A program made the translations under genes and the position numbers. A stretch of DNA of 48,608 nt from an uncultured Collinsella sp. (GTDB taxonomy: Bacteria > Actinomycetota > Coriobacteriia > Coriobacteriales > Coriobacteriaceae), in contig CALEBN010000011.1 of assembly GCA_937943045.1 (NCBI GenBank), forward strand, positions 1 through 48,608, in the 5' to 3' direction. The notes under the pieces are model-generated. The model had not been told where the DNA came from, searched no databases, and was given only the letters and a program-made list of their open reading frames with translations. Shown here one piece after another: positions 24,717-32,488 of the stretch (positions are counted from its first letter, which is position 1; every line of letters begins with the position of its first letter).

Positions 24717-25340
24717 TTAACTGTTCTTCATGACAATCGAATCCACGACATCAGCCACATTCTCGCAGCAGTCGGCGCAGTACTCCAGGAAAGCGTAGAC
24801 GTCACGCCAGGCGATGACCTCGAGCGGGTCCTTGCCATTGACGTGCAGGTTGCGCATAGCGTTGATGTAGAGCTCATCGGCCTCGGACTCAATGGTGTTG
24901 ATCTGGATGACCAGCTCGCGCAGGGTCTTGGACTTGCGGTAATTAGGCAGCTCGACCATAAGGTCCTTCATGGCGCGGCAGGCGTCGGTCACCTTGTGGG
25001 CGATGACAATGGCATCGGGGTGGATGCTCTGGATGTTGGTGAAGTAGACGCGCTGCACGACGCCCTCGATACGGTCAAGCACGGTGTCGAGCGAGCAGCT
25101 CATCAGGTCCAGATCCTCGCGCTCAAGCGGGGTGATAAAGGCAGTGAGCAGGGCATCCTCGAGCTCATGGTGCTTCTTGTCGGCCGCATGCTCAATCGCA
25201 TGCATCTCTTCGAGCATGCCGTGGATCTGCGCGGGATCAAAGTTCTCAAAAATCTTGATGAGCAACTCTGCGGCCTGGACAGCAAGGTCGGCGCAGGCGA
25301 CGTAGTTGTCAAAGTAGAACGAATCGGGTTTCTTTGCCAT
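24717..25340 (-). CDS. DUF47 (PhoU-like) Pit accessory protein
   Basis: 207-residue all-helical DUF47 protein, a distant PhoU relative nearly always encoded beside a Pit transporter and thought to regulate it. Features: HAIEHAADKKHHELEDALLTAFITPLEREDL (the conserved E-x-x-A-D and TP-x-x-RED segments, about 47-77), VYFTNIQS and NTIESEADELY. AAAGGAC precedes the ATG. It lies 67 bp downstream of the pit gene on the same strand, so they probably form an operon. Confidence 0.88.
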   Translation of the reverse strand: MAKKPDSFYFDNYVACADLAVQAAELLIKIFENFDPAQIHGMLEEMHAIEHAADKKHHELEDALLTAFITPLEREDLDLMSCSLDTVLDRIEGVVQRVYFTNIQSIHPDAIVIAHKVTDACRAMKDLMVELPNYRKSKTLRELVIQINTIESEADELYINAMRNLHVNGKDPLEVIAWRDVYAFLEYCADCCENVADVVDSIVMKNS

Positions 25341-25407
25341 GAGTGGGTCCTTTCGAGGCGAAGACGGGTGGGCGAGGTATTGCGGTCCGGATGGCCGTTC
25401 GGTTTGA

Positions 25408-26457
25408 CTAGATGAACATCATGAACAGCTTGGCCATGACAAAGCTGATGAGTCCACAAGCGGGGAAGGTGAAGAACCACGTGAACATCATGTCCTTGAC
25501 CACGCCGAAGTTGATGGCCGAGAGGCGCTTGACGGCGCCGACACCCATAATGGCGCAGGTTTTGATGTGGGTGGAGGATACGGGGATGCCGGTAAGGGTG
25601 GCAAGTAGCAGGTTCGCGGCGCCCGCCAGGTCGGCGGAGAAGCCCTGGTACTTTTCGAGCTTGACCATGCTCTGACCGACAGACTTGATGATGCGCTCAC
25701 CGCCCACGCTGGTGCCGATACCCATAGTGGCCGAGCACAGCAGCATAATCCAGATGGGGATGCCGGCATCGCCGACGCTCGTCTGGCCGCTGGCGAAGGC
25801 CACTCCTAAAAAGAGCACGCCGATGAACTTCTGTCCATCCTGCGCGCCGTGCATGAAGCTCATGGCCGCAGCGCTCGCGATCTGAGCGTATTTAAAGAAG
25901 ACGTTGGCACGTCGCCTGTTGGCGGCGGCGAAAAGAATCGAGACGAGCTTGCACAGGACCCAGCCCATGACAAAGCCCAGGCCGATGGAGAGCGCCAAGC
26001 CGTAGATGACCTTCATCCACTCGTGGACGTTGACGCTGCTCGCGCCGCCGAGGGCGATTGCGGCACCGGTCAGGCCGGCGATAAGGCTGTGGCTTTGCGA
26101 GGTGGGGATGCCAAAACGCGATGCCGTGGCGCCGTAGACGACGATGGAGAACAGCGCCGCGCAGAGGCATGCGAGCGCCATGGTGCTGTTTCCGCCAAAG
26201 TCGACGATATGTGAGATGGTGTTGGCGACGCTCGCGTTAAAGTGCGTCATGATGAGCACGCCGAGGAAGTTGAATGCGGCGCTCATGAGAATGGCGGCGC
26301 GGGCGGGCATACAACGCGTAGTGACACAGGTCGCGATGGCGTTGGGCGCGTCGGTCCATCCATTGACGAAGATGGCGCCGAGCGCGAGGATCACGGTGAC
26401 GGCAAGGACTGGGTTCGACACAATTTGGCCGAGGAAGGCTGAGAACGTTACGTCCAT
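25408..26457 (-). CDS. Inorganic phosphate transporter, Pit family
   Basis: 349-residue PHO4/PiT membrane transporter for low-affinity phosphate (or metal phosphate) uptake. About ten membrane segments are seen. The two inverted signature repeats are present: GAIFVNGWTDAPNAIATCV near the N-terminus and SAAAMSFMHGAQDGQKFIGV in the middle, with GIPTSQSHSLIAGLTG and GIPVSSTHIKTCAIMG closing each half. The SD before ATG 26457 is weak (GAGAAAG). A perfect SD with a three-codon ORF lies 30-60 nt upstream. Confidence 0.93.
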   Translation of the reverse strand: MDVTFSAFLGQIVSNPVLAVTVILALGAIFVNGWTDAPNAIATCVTTRCMPARAAILMSAAFNFLGVLIMTHFNASVANTISHIVDFGGNSTMALACLCAALFSIVVYGATASRFGIPTSQSHSLIAGLTGAAIALGGASSVNVHEWMKVIYGLALSIGLGFVMGWVLCKLVSILFAAANRRRANVFFKYAQIASAAAMSFMHGAQDGQKFIGVLFLGVAFASGQTSVGDAGIPIWIMLLCSATMGIGTSVGGERIIKSVGQSMVKLEKYQGFSADLAGAANLLLATLTGIPVSSTHIKTCAIMGVGAVKRLSAINFGVVKDMMFTWFFTFPACGLISFVMAKLFMMFI

Positions 26458-26487
26458 ATATGGGCTTTCTCGAAGTTTGCAGGCACG

Positions 26488-26519
26488 TTACAAAAACATG
26501 ATAAATCGTATCACCTCCT
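26488..26519 (-). promoter_or_regulatory. Consensus SD with a three-codon ORF upstream of pit
   Basis: On the minus strand AGGAGGTGA (26519-26511) is complementary to the 16S 3' end. Eleven nt later comes ATG TTT TTG TAA (26499-26488), in the same frame as pit, whose own ATG is 31 nt after that stop. It may be a mini upstream ORF or a remnant of an earlier start. Confidence 0.4.
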
Positions 26520-26705
26520 GCGGGTTTCTTTACCGAGTTCTGATGGGAGAAGTGAATTTTTTGGCACTAACATTGAATATTTGCCCTGTTGACCGCGGGT
26601 GTTCTTTTTGCTAGCACGCCATGAGGACACGTGCGCGCCCCAACATCCCAAAACCACAGTCTGTTCGCTTTACAATATGCAAACATGCGTTCGATAATAG
26701 GGGGC

Positions 26706-27044
26706 ATGGAATATCGACAGACAGATGGCAAAACTCGACGCGTGCACAAGCAGTATGTGGACGTCGTGGCCCGCATCCTCGCGGGCGGACAGGTCGTGCC
26801 GGTTACCGTCTGCTGGGTCGATGGTCGCTGCTTTACGATTGACGAGATTGTCTCGTCCACCGGTTTTGGCCTGACGGTTCACGGCATTCGTACGGCGACT
26901 TATAAGGTTCGTTTTGGCGGACATGCGACCGAACTGTATCTGGAAGAACAGACACGCGAGCGACCGGATGGCTCGCAGGCCCATCTGATGCGTTGGTGGG
27001 TGTGGGCATTCGACTGTACGCTCGAGAGTGAGCGCCGCAGGTAA
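26706..27044 (+). CDS. Small hypothetical protein
   Basis: 112 residues, no membrane segment. The sequence is mostly predicted beta: VDVVARILAGGQVVPVTVCW, DGRCFTIDEIVSS, ATYKVRFGGHATELYLEEQ, then a Trp pair in MRWWVWAFDCTL. The layout resembles small actinobacterial DUF6504-type proteins, but I cannot confirm this. ATG 26706 has GGGG almost adjacent. ATG 26685 (seven residues longer) lies about 8 nt after a TACAAT -10 (26671-26676) and could be a leaderless start. It is followed after 79 nt by the Bax-inhibitor gene. Confidence 0.6.
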   Translation: MEYRQTDGKTRRVHKQYVDVVARILAGGQVVPVTVCWVDGRCFTIDEIVSSTGFGLTVHGIRTATYKVRFGGHATELYLEEQTRERPDGSQAHLMRWWVWAFDCTLESERRR

Positions 27045-27123
27045 GAGCGCGCGGCATTCGGGTACAATGGCAGGAATCTTGTCACCTACGGCGCTGTCGC
27101 AGCGCTTTTGAAAGGACGATATT

Positions 27124-27819
27124 ATGAACGATATCCAGGGTTATCAGAACGGCCCCATTGAGACCGGCGCAAGCCGTGCCAAGGAGATGTCGCCGCGCGC
27201 GTACAACCTTGTCATGTCTGCCCTGATCTTTTTGGGCTTTTGCGCCATGGGCGCCGGTGCTTACTTTACGAGTACCATGTCGTTTGCGCGCATGATGATG
27301 AGCGGCGCCGCTTTGCCGCTGGTCTTTGGCTCATTTATTTTGACCATCGTCGGCATGGTCATGATGTCGGCTGCTGCGGGCAAGCAGTCTGTGGGCCTGT
27401 CACTCGTGGGCTACGTGGTCTTTGCGAGCACCTTTGGCCTGACGGCCTCGTTTGGTCTTGCCAACTACGACTTGCCTACCATTAACACCGCCTTTATCGC
27501 CACGGCCGCCATCACCTTTGTCTTTGGTGCGCTGGGCGTAACCTTCCCCAAGTTCTTCCAGCGTGTGTATGGCATTGGTTTTGGCATACTGCTTGCCACG
27601 ATTCTGGTCGAGATCGTGCTGATGTTCATGGGCGTCTCGCAGTCTATCACCGACCTGATCGTGATCGTGGTGTTCGCCGGCTTTATTGGCTACGACACCT
27701 ATGTGGCCACGACGGTGCCGCCCACGCTGCCCAACGCCGTGCTCATGGCATCCAACCTGTTCGTGGACATCATCAACGTGTTCCTGCGCATCCTGAACAT
27801 CCTTGGTCGTCGCGACTAG
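27124..27819 (+). CDS. Bax inhibitor-1/YccA family membrane protein
   Basis: 231-residue polytopic protein of the BI-1 (TMBIM) family; bacterial members such as YetJ act as pH-sensitive calcium leak channels, though the role here is unknown. A 25-residue soluble N-terminus precedes seven hydrophobic segments. The C-terminal FIGYDTYVA and LFVDIINVFLRILNILG match the family end, including the Asp pair region. The SD GAAAGGA precedes the ATG; TACAAT (27063-27068) is a possible -10 without a clear -35. A UUCG terminator follows. Confidence 0.9.
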   Translation: MNDIQGYQNGPIETGASRAKEMSPRAYNLVMSALIFLGFCAMGAGAYFTSTMSFARMMMSGAALPLVFGSFILTIVGMVMMSAAAGKQSVGLSLVGYVVFASTFGLTASFGLANYDLPTINTAFIATAAITFVFGALGVTFPKFFQRVYGIGFGILLATILVEIVLMFMGVSQSITDLIVIVVFAGFIGYDTYVATTVPPTLPNAVLMASNLFVDIINVFLRILNILGRRD

Positions 27820-27861
27820 TACCAAATTGCAGCGGTGCTTGCGCACGTGTAAATCGATGCG

Positions 27862-27890
27862 AAAGGCGGTCCTTCGGGGCCGTCTTTTTT
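27862..27890 (+). terminator. Terminator with UUCG tetraloop
   Basis: AAAGGCGGTCC pairs with GGGCCGTCTTT around a TTCG loop (27873-27876), 11 bp with two G-U pairs, followed by further Ts. Ends the Bax-inhibitor transcript. Confidence 0.88.
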
Positions 27891-27956
27891 GTACACGGCG
27901 GGGTATCATGGATGGGAAAAGCCGATAGCGGCAGAGACCGAGAAAGGTGACCACTT

Positions 27957-29069
27957 ATGGCAGACGTCGACAACAGGAACCGTAACCGCAGGCTCAATCG
28001 CTCGGGGCAGCCCAACCCCAAGCGCGAGGCCCGTGCCAAGGCCGCCGAGCGTCACGTGGCGACTGTGTCCGAAGCGTGCGCCAAGGATATCGAGCGCTCG
28101 CTTGCCGGCGTGCGCGAGTTCGATGGCATGCCTGCCGGATTTGTCGCGGCGATGAAGGCTAAGGCCCAAGTGGCTGCTGCCGAGGAGCAGGTCGCCGAGG
28201 AGTCTGAGGCCGACGAGGTCGAGGCTGCGGTCGATGCCGAGGTGGCGCCCGAGCCCGTCGAGGAGGCCACCGAAGCCGAGCCCGCTCCTGCCGCCGAGGA
28301 GCCCGCTCCGGTCCTGCCCGAGGTCACCGTGCTCGACGCCTCTGCCACGCAGGCCATTCTGGATAACGGCCGCGGCTATGCGCAGTTCTGCGATATGGCC
28401 GTGCTTGCCTTTGCCTCGTTCACCAATCCGGGCGGTGGCTACATCCAGGGCTATCTGGGCCAGGAGGCTACGCTCTGTGCCGATTCGTACCTGTACAACG
28501 TCCTCGATAAGCAGCGTAAATGGTACGGCGAGAACCGTCGCCGCAACATCAACTGTGAGCTGTACCGCAACCGTGCGCTGGTGGTGCCCGCGGTGCGCTT
28601 CGACCGCAAACATGTGCACGCCTATGCCGACGCAATCGTCGCCGCTGCACCCAACGCCAAGCGTGCTCGCCAGGAGTACCGCGTGAGCGACGATGCCTTG
28701 CTTGACGCCCTGCGCGACCGCATTCGCTTTGTGCTTGCTATATGCGATGAGCTGGGCCGCGAGAAGCTCGTACTGGGTGCTTGGGGCTGCGACAACAACG
28801 GCTTTGACGCCGAGACCGTGGCCGAGCTCTTCCGTAAGGAGCTCGCGTCGGGCGACTTTAAGGTCAAGCAGGTCTTCTTTGCCGTGCCCTCTACGCGCTG
28901 GGACGAGGATTTTGCCAAGTTCGAGCACGTGCTGGCAAACTTCCCCGAGCGCAACGAGGAGTCCTATGCCCAGGTTGCCGCTCGCGCTGCGGCTGCTCGC
29001 GCCGCCGAGCAGGCCCAGGCTGCTGCCGAGGACGATGAGGACGAGGACGATTGGCGCAAGTACCTGTAA
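27957..29069 (+). CDS. TIGR02452/microbial PARG-like macrodomain protein with altered catalytic motif
   Basis: 370 residues. The N-terminal 60 are basic, then comes an Ala/Glu/Pro-rich acidic linker (about 65-122), then a domain resembling TIGR02452/DUF2263 proteins related to bacterial poly(ADP-ribose) glycohydrolase. The signature NPGGGYIQGYLGQEA is at 157-171: GGG (159-161), seven residues, Q169, E170. In active bacterial PARGs the pair is QEE, and the second Glu is catalytic; here it is Ala171. VLGAWGCDNNGFD is the second conserved segment. The C-terminus is an acidic tail. It may bind rather than cleave ADP-ribose, or use other chemistry. The start follows AAAGGTGA. Confidence 0.82.
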   Translation: MADVDNRNRNRRLNRSGQPNPKREARAKAAERHVATVSEACAKDIERSLAGVREFDGMPAGFVAAMKAKAQVAAAEEQVAEESEADEVEAAVDAEVAPEPVEEATEAEPAPAAEEPAPVLPEVTVLDASATQAILDNGRGYAQFCDMAVLAFASFTNPGGGYIQGYLGQEATLCADSYLYNVLDKQRKWYGENRRRNINCELYRNRALVVPAVRFDRKHVHAYADAIVAAAPNAKRARQEYRVSDDALLDALRDRIRFVLAICDELGREKLVLGAWGCDNNGFDAETVAELFRKELASGDFKVKQVFFAVPSTRWDEDFAKFEHVLANFPERNEESYAQVAARAAAARAAEQAQAAAEDDEDEDDWRKYL

Positions 29070-29094
29070 TCGGTACGTGCCGACAGATAGGTCG

Positions 29095-29127
29095 AGCCGG
29101 CGGGAGGGCTGCTCCCGTCGGCTTTTT
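29095..29127 (+). terminator. Terminator after the PARG-like gene
   Basis: AGCCGGCGGGAG (29095-29106) pairs with CTCCCGTCGGCT (29112-29123) over 12 bp with one G-U pair; Ts continue to 29127. It lies 20 nt before the next start codon, so it could also attenuate that gene. Confidence 0.88.
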
Positions 29128-29146
29128 ACTAAAGGAAGGGCTTACG

Positions 29147-29806
29147 ATGAAAAACGTTCTGTGCTTTGGCGACAGCAATACCTATGGCTACGATCCGGCA
29201 GGTATGCGCGACGGCACCGCGGTGCGCTATGCGCACGATGTGCGCTGGTGCGGCGTGGCACAGCGTGACCTGGGCGAGGGCTGGCATGTGATTGAGGAGG
29301 GGCTCAACGGCCGCACGACGGTGCGCGACGATATGTGCCATCTGGACACTAACCTCAACGGCATTCGCGCGCTTCCGATGCTGCTCGAGGCTCATAAGCC
29401 GCTGGATGCGATCGTGATTATGCTGGGCACCAACGACTGTAAGACGGTCTTTAACGTGACAGCTTCCGATATCGCCCGTGGCGCCATGGCGCTGATTCGC
29501 GCTGTCCGCGCGTTTCCGTGGACCGACGCTGCGCCTTGTCCGCGCATTCTGCTGATGGCTCCTATCAAGATCAAGCCGCAGATCGCCGATGTGTATATGA
29601 CCGACTTTGACGAGCATTCCGTCGAGGCCTCGGAGCATTTTGGCGAGTACTACGCGCATGTGGCTGAGCAGTTTGGCTGCGACTTTTTGAATGCTGCCGA
29701 CTTTGCCGAGCCGGGCGATATCGACTATCTGCATATGATGCCCGAAAGCCACGAGAGCTTGGGCCACGCCGTGGCAGCCAAGCTCCAAGAGATGCTCGGT
29801 GAGTAG
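29147..29806 (+). CDS. SGNH/GDSL hydrolase
   Basis: 219-residue esterase/lipase-fold hydrolase without signal peptide; substrate unknown. Block I is CFGDSNTYGY with catalytic S10, block II GLNGRTT (52-58) provides the oxyanion Gly, block III GTND (94-97) the Asn, and block V is D193-YL-H196. The arrangement resembles small cytoplasmic arylesterases acting on acetyl or lactone esters. AAAGGAAGGG precedes ATG 29147. The reading frame is open back to 29051 across the terminator, but that part is non-coding. Confidence 0.88.
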   Translation: MKNVLCFGDSNTYGYDPAGMRDGTAVRYAHDVRWCGVAQRDLGEGWHVIEEGLNGRTTVRDDMCHLDTNLNGIRALPMLLEAHKPLDAIVIMLGTNDCKTVFNVTASDIARGAMALIRAVRAFPWTDAAPCPRILLMAPIKIKPQIADVYMTDFDEHSVEASEHFGEYYAHVAEQFGCDFLNAADFAEPGDIDYLHMMPESHESLGHAVAAKLQEMLGE

Positions 29807-29815
29807 CACAGCCCC

Positions 29816-29860
29816 AAGCCACTACAAAGGTACCCTTGCGGTGGCTTGTTTCGTTTGTTT
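29816..29860 (+). terminator. Hairpin and T-rich tail after the SGNH hydrolase
   Basis: AAGCCAC (29816-29822) pairs with GTGGCTT (29841-29847), with a partly paired interior that includes CAAAGGTACC. The tail (29846-29860) is T-rich. The same CAAAGGTACC core recurs in the hairpin at 30088. Confidence 0.6.
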
Positions 29861-29861
29861 G

Positions 29862-30077
29862 TCTTGATCTGTAACAGCTGTAAGGCCGAAAACGGGCTAG
29901 ATGTTACAGATTGAGATTATTTAGGTCGATATCGGTCGTTTGTCTCGATCTGTAACATCTAGGGTTGATGTTGCCGAGCTACTGTTACAGATCGCGATTA
30001 TCTTCTCAGCGGAATTTGAATGTCTCAATCTGTAACAGGTGGGCCGAAAAATGGACTCTAACTGTTACGGATCGAGA
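29862..30077. repeat. Array of six alternating 15-bp boxes at 40-bp steps
   Basis: The box TCTCGATCTGTAACA, or its reverse complement, occurs six times in alternating orientation: 29862 (+), 29902 (-), 29943 (+), 29983 (-), 30023 (+), 30063 (-). Each box has zero to three changes. Gaps are 25-26 nt. The array can also be read as three tandem 80-81 bp units, each able to form a hairpin with 15-bp arms and a 25-nt loop; spacers 1 and 5 share GGCCGAAAA. This fills most of the 332-nt gap between the SGNH hydrolase and thiD, which contains no gene. Confidence 0.9.
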
Positions 30078-30087
30078 TGTTTGTGGG

Positions 30088-30126
30088 AACCACCGCAAAG
30101 GTACCTGTCCCCTTTGCGGTGGTTTT
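30088..30126. terminator. Perfect 14-bp hairpin between the box array and thiD
   Basis: 30088-30101 and 30111-30124 are perfect reverse complements (AACCACCGCAAAGG arm) with a 9-nt loop. TTTT follows on the plus strand. On the minus strand it lies just after the thiD stop but without a T-run. It could be a plus-strand terminator or part of the repeat region. Confidence 0.65.
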
Positions 30127-30138
30127 GGGCTGCGAATC

Positions 30139-30969
30139 TTAATACTGCCACATGTGGTTGACGGGGCCGGAGCCTTTGCCCATGTCAAAGCCAGCGGCGA
30201 GAGCGCCCGTTAGGTAGGCCTTGCCGGCGTTGACGGCATCGGCAAGATCCATGCCCTGGGCCAGCGCGCAGGCGATGGCGGACGAAAGCGTACAGCCAGT
30301 ACCGTGCGTGTTGCCGGTCTCGATGCGCTTGTGGCGGAACCACGTGGTGAGCGGATCGCCCAGATGGTTGCCCTCGTCATCGAGTGGCGCGGGCTCTGCT
30401 AGCACATCGTTGGCCTCGTTGACAAAATGCCCGCCCTTAACGAGAGACGCGCAGCCAAAGCGACGGGTGAGAAGCATGGCGGCATTTTGCTGCGTGCGCT
30501 CGGAATCGACTTCATAATCGAGCAGCGCCATGGCCTCGGGAATGTTGGGCGTGATAACGGTCGCCAGCGGGAACAGGCGACGCGTGAGCGCTTCGGCGGC
30601 ATCCTCGGCAATGAGGCGGGCGCCCGAAGTGGCGACCATGACGGGATCGACGACCACGTTCGTTGCGTTCCAGGCGCTCAAACGGTCGGCGATAACCTCG
30701 ATAATCTCAGCAGAGGAAACCATGCCGATCTTGACGGCGCTGGGTCGGATATCGTCAAAAACGGCATCGATCTGCGCCGCGACAATATCCGGGGAGATGT
30801 TCTGCACGGCGGTGACACCGAGCGTGTTTTGTGCGGTGATGGCCGTGATGGCTGTCTCGGCATACAGACGGTGCGCCGTGATGGTCTTGATGTCGGCCTG
30901 AATGCCGGCGCCACCGCTGGAATCGGATCCTGCGATGGATAGGACGGCGGGTACCTTACTGCGATCCAT
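30139..30969 (-). CDS. thiD: Hydroxymethylpyrimidine/phosphomethylpyrimidine kinase ThiD
   Basis: 276-residue ribokinase-fold enzyme that phosphorylates HMP and HMP-P to HMP-PP for thiamine synthesis. It has IAGSDSSGGAGIQADIKT at the N-terminus, VDPVMVATSG, TPNIPEA, VKGGH, and the anion-hole GNTHGTGCTLSSAIA with its catalytic Asp/Cys region. AAGGGAG precedes the ATG. thiC lies upstream on the same strand but is separated by a hairpin, and thiD appears to have its own -10. Confidence 0.95.
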   Translation of the reverse strand: MDRSKVPAVLSIAGSDSSGGAGIQADIKTITAHRLYAETAITAITAQNTLGVTAVQNISPDIVAAQIDAVFDDIRPSAVKIGMVSSAEIIEVIADRLSAWNATNVVVDPVMVATSGARLIAEDAAEALTRRLFPLATVITPNIPEAMALLDYEVDSERTQQNAAMLLTRRFGCASLVKGGHFVNEANDVLAEPAPLDDEGNHLGDPLTTWFRHKRIETGNTHGTGCTLSSAIACALAQGMDLADAVNAGKAYLTGALAAGFDMGKGSGPVNHMWQY

Positions 30970-31014
30970 GTTCGCTCCCTTGTTCGGTCGGATTCAAATG
31001 GGTCTTCTGCCTGC

Positions 31015-31020
31015 ATTATA
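31015..31020 (-). promoter_or_regulatory. Consensus -10 for thiD
   Basis: A perfect TATAAT reads on the minus strand at 31020-31015, 46 nt before the thiD ATG. The -35 position falls inside the hairpin at 31026-31055 and is poor, so an activator or extended contact may be needed. Confidence 0.5.
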
Positions 31021-31025
31021 AAGTT

Positions 31026-31055
31026 GCCCGGGTCGGCTGTATGCCGATCCCGGGC
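31026..31055 (-). terminator. GC-rich hairpin between thiC and thiD
   Basis: GCCCGGG-TCGGC (31026-31037) pairs with GCCGA-TCCCGGGC (31043-31055), 12 bp with one bulge. The minus-strand tail is AACTTTATAATG, poor in Ts, so termination efficiency is uncertain. The 90 nt between the hairpin and thiC show nothing else clear. Confidence 0.5.
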
Positions 31056-31146
31056 GGGCAGTGCAATCTTTACGCAAATGTAAGACAATGTTCACATGTC
31101 AACAATTGACGAACACCTTGTGGCCGTTTGTGGCTCCGGTGACGAG

Positions 31147-32481
31147 TTAGTCCTCCATGCCAAGGTCGATCGTCGTACCCTCAAACACCTTGTTGACGGT
31201 ACGGACGGCGCACATCTTGCCACACATGGTGCAAGTGCCCTCGGTGGCGGCGGGGGATTCCTCGTAGCGCTTCTTGCCGGTGACCGGGTCGAGCGCGCAC
31301 TTCCACATGGCGTCCCAGTCGAGCTTGCGGCGTGCCTGGCCCATCTTGTCGTCCATGTCGCGGGCGTGGGGCACCTTCTTGGCGATATCGGCGGCGTGTG
31401 CGGCGATCTTGGTGGCCATGAGGCCATCGAACACGTCCTGGGCGTTGGGCAGGCACAGGTGCTCGGCCGGCGTCACATAGCACAGGAAGTCGGCACCGGA
31501 GCTGGCGGAGATGGCGCCGCCGATTGCGGCGGTGATGTGGTCGTAACCCACGCCGATATCGGTCACCAGCGGCCCGAGCACATAGAACGGGGCGTTGTGG
31601 CACAGGCGCTTCTGCAGTTTCATGTTGGCGGCGATCTCGTCGAGCGCCATGTGACCCGGGCCCTCGACCATGACCTGGACGCCGGCGGCCCAGGCGCGCT
31701 TGCACAGCTTGCCCAGCTCGATCATCTCGGCGGTCTCGGTGGCGTCGTTGGAGTCGTAGAGGCAGCCCGGGCGGCAGGAGTCGCCGAGCGAAATCGTCAC
31801 GTCGTACTCGTGGCAAATCTCGAGCAGCTCGTCAAAGTACTCGTAGAAGGGGTTTTCGTTGCCGGTGACCTCCATCCAACCAAACAGCAGTGAGCCGCCA
31901 CGGCTGACGATGTTCATGAGACGGCCGGTCTCTTTAAAGGTCTTGGTGACCGACTTGTTGATGCCGCAGTGGATGGTCATAAAGTCCACGCCGTCCTCGG
32001 CGTGCGCGCGCACGACTTCGAACAGGTCGTCCTTGGTGAGCTTGACCAGCGGCTTTTCCATGTAGCCGATGGCGTCGTACATGGGGACGGTGCCCACCAT
32101 GAGCGGTGTCTCGTCGATGAGCTGCTGGCGGAACTGGCGCGTCTTGCCCGAGTTGGAGAGGTCCATGATGGCGTCGGCGCCGTAGTCCTCGGCAATCTTG
32201 ACCTTCTTCCATTCCTCGGCGGCATCGGCCTTGTCGCCCGAGATGCCCAGGTTGACATTGACCTTGGTGGACAGGCCCTCACCGACACCAAAGGCGCGCA
32301 TGCCCTTTTTGATATGCACGATGTTGGCGGGGATGGCGATGCGGCCGTCGGCCACGCGCTCGCGGATGTACTCGGGGTCGCGATGCTCGCGCTCGGCGAC
32401 CTCCTTCATCTGCGGTGTGATCTGCCCGGCGCGGGCGAAGTCGATTTGCGTGACGAGCGTGGGCTCGGTTTGTGTGCTCAT
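31147..32481 (-). CDS. thiC: Phosphomethylpyrimidine synthase ThiC
   Basis: 444-residue radical-SAM enzyme that rearranges AIR into HMP-P. Segments seen include PANIVHIKKG, NLGISGDKADAAEEW, DLSNSGKTRQFRQ, DFMTIHCGINK, SLGDSCRPGCLYDS and EGPGHMALDEI. The C-terminal cluster motif is C-T-M-C-G-K-M-C, a CX2CX3C spacing rather than the CX2CX4C of E. coli; I believe the shorter anaerobe/archaeal form also has this. ATG 32481 has AAGGGAG 8 nt upstream; an in-frame ATG at 32505 encloses that SD and lies within the riboswitch. Confidence 0.95.
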   Translation of the reverse strand: MSTQTEPTLVTQIDFARAGQITPQMKEVAEREHRDPEYIRERVADGRIAIPANIVHIKKGMRAFGVGEGLSTKVNVNLGISGDKADAAEEWKKVKIAEDYGADAIMDLSNSGKTRQFRQQLIDETPLMVGTVPMYDAIGYMEKPLVKLTKDDLFEVVRAHAEDGVDFMTIHCGINKSVTKTFKETGRLMNIVSRGGSLLFGWMEVTGNENPFYEYFDELLEICHEYDVTISLGDSCRPGCLYDSNDATETAEMIELGKLCKRAWAAGVQVMVEGPGHMALDEIAANMKLQKRLCHNAPFYVLGPLVTDIGVGYDHITAAIGGAISASSGADFLCYVTPAEHLCLPNAQDVFDGLMATKIAAHAADIAKKVPHARDMDDKMGQARRKLDWDAMWKCALDPVTGKKRYEESPAATEGTCTMCGKMCAVRTVNKVFEGTTIDLGMED

Positions 32482-32488
32482 TGGCACG

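Noticed and set aside
29862..30077. The box array as a CRISPR
   Set aside because: Boxes alternate in orientation, are only 15 bp and vary; spacers resemble each other; no cas genes are nearby.
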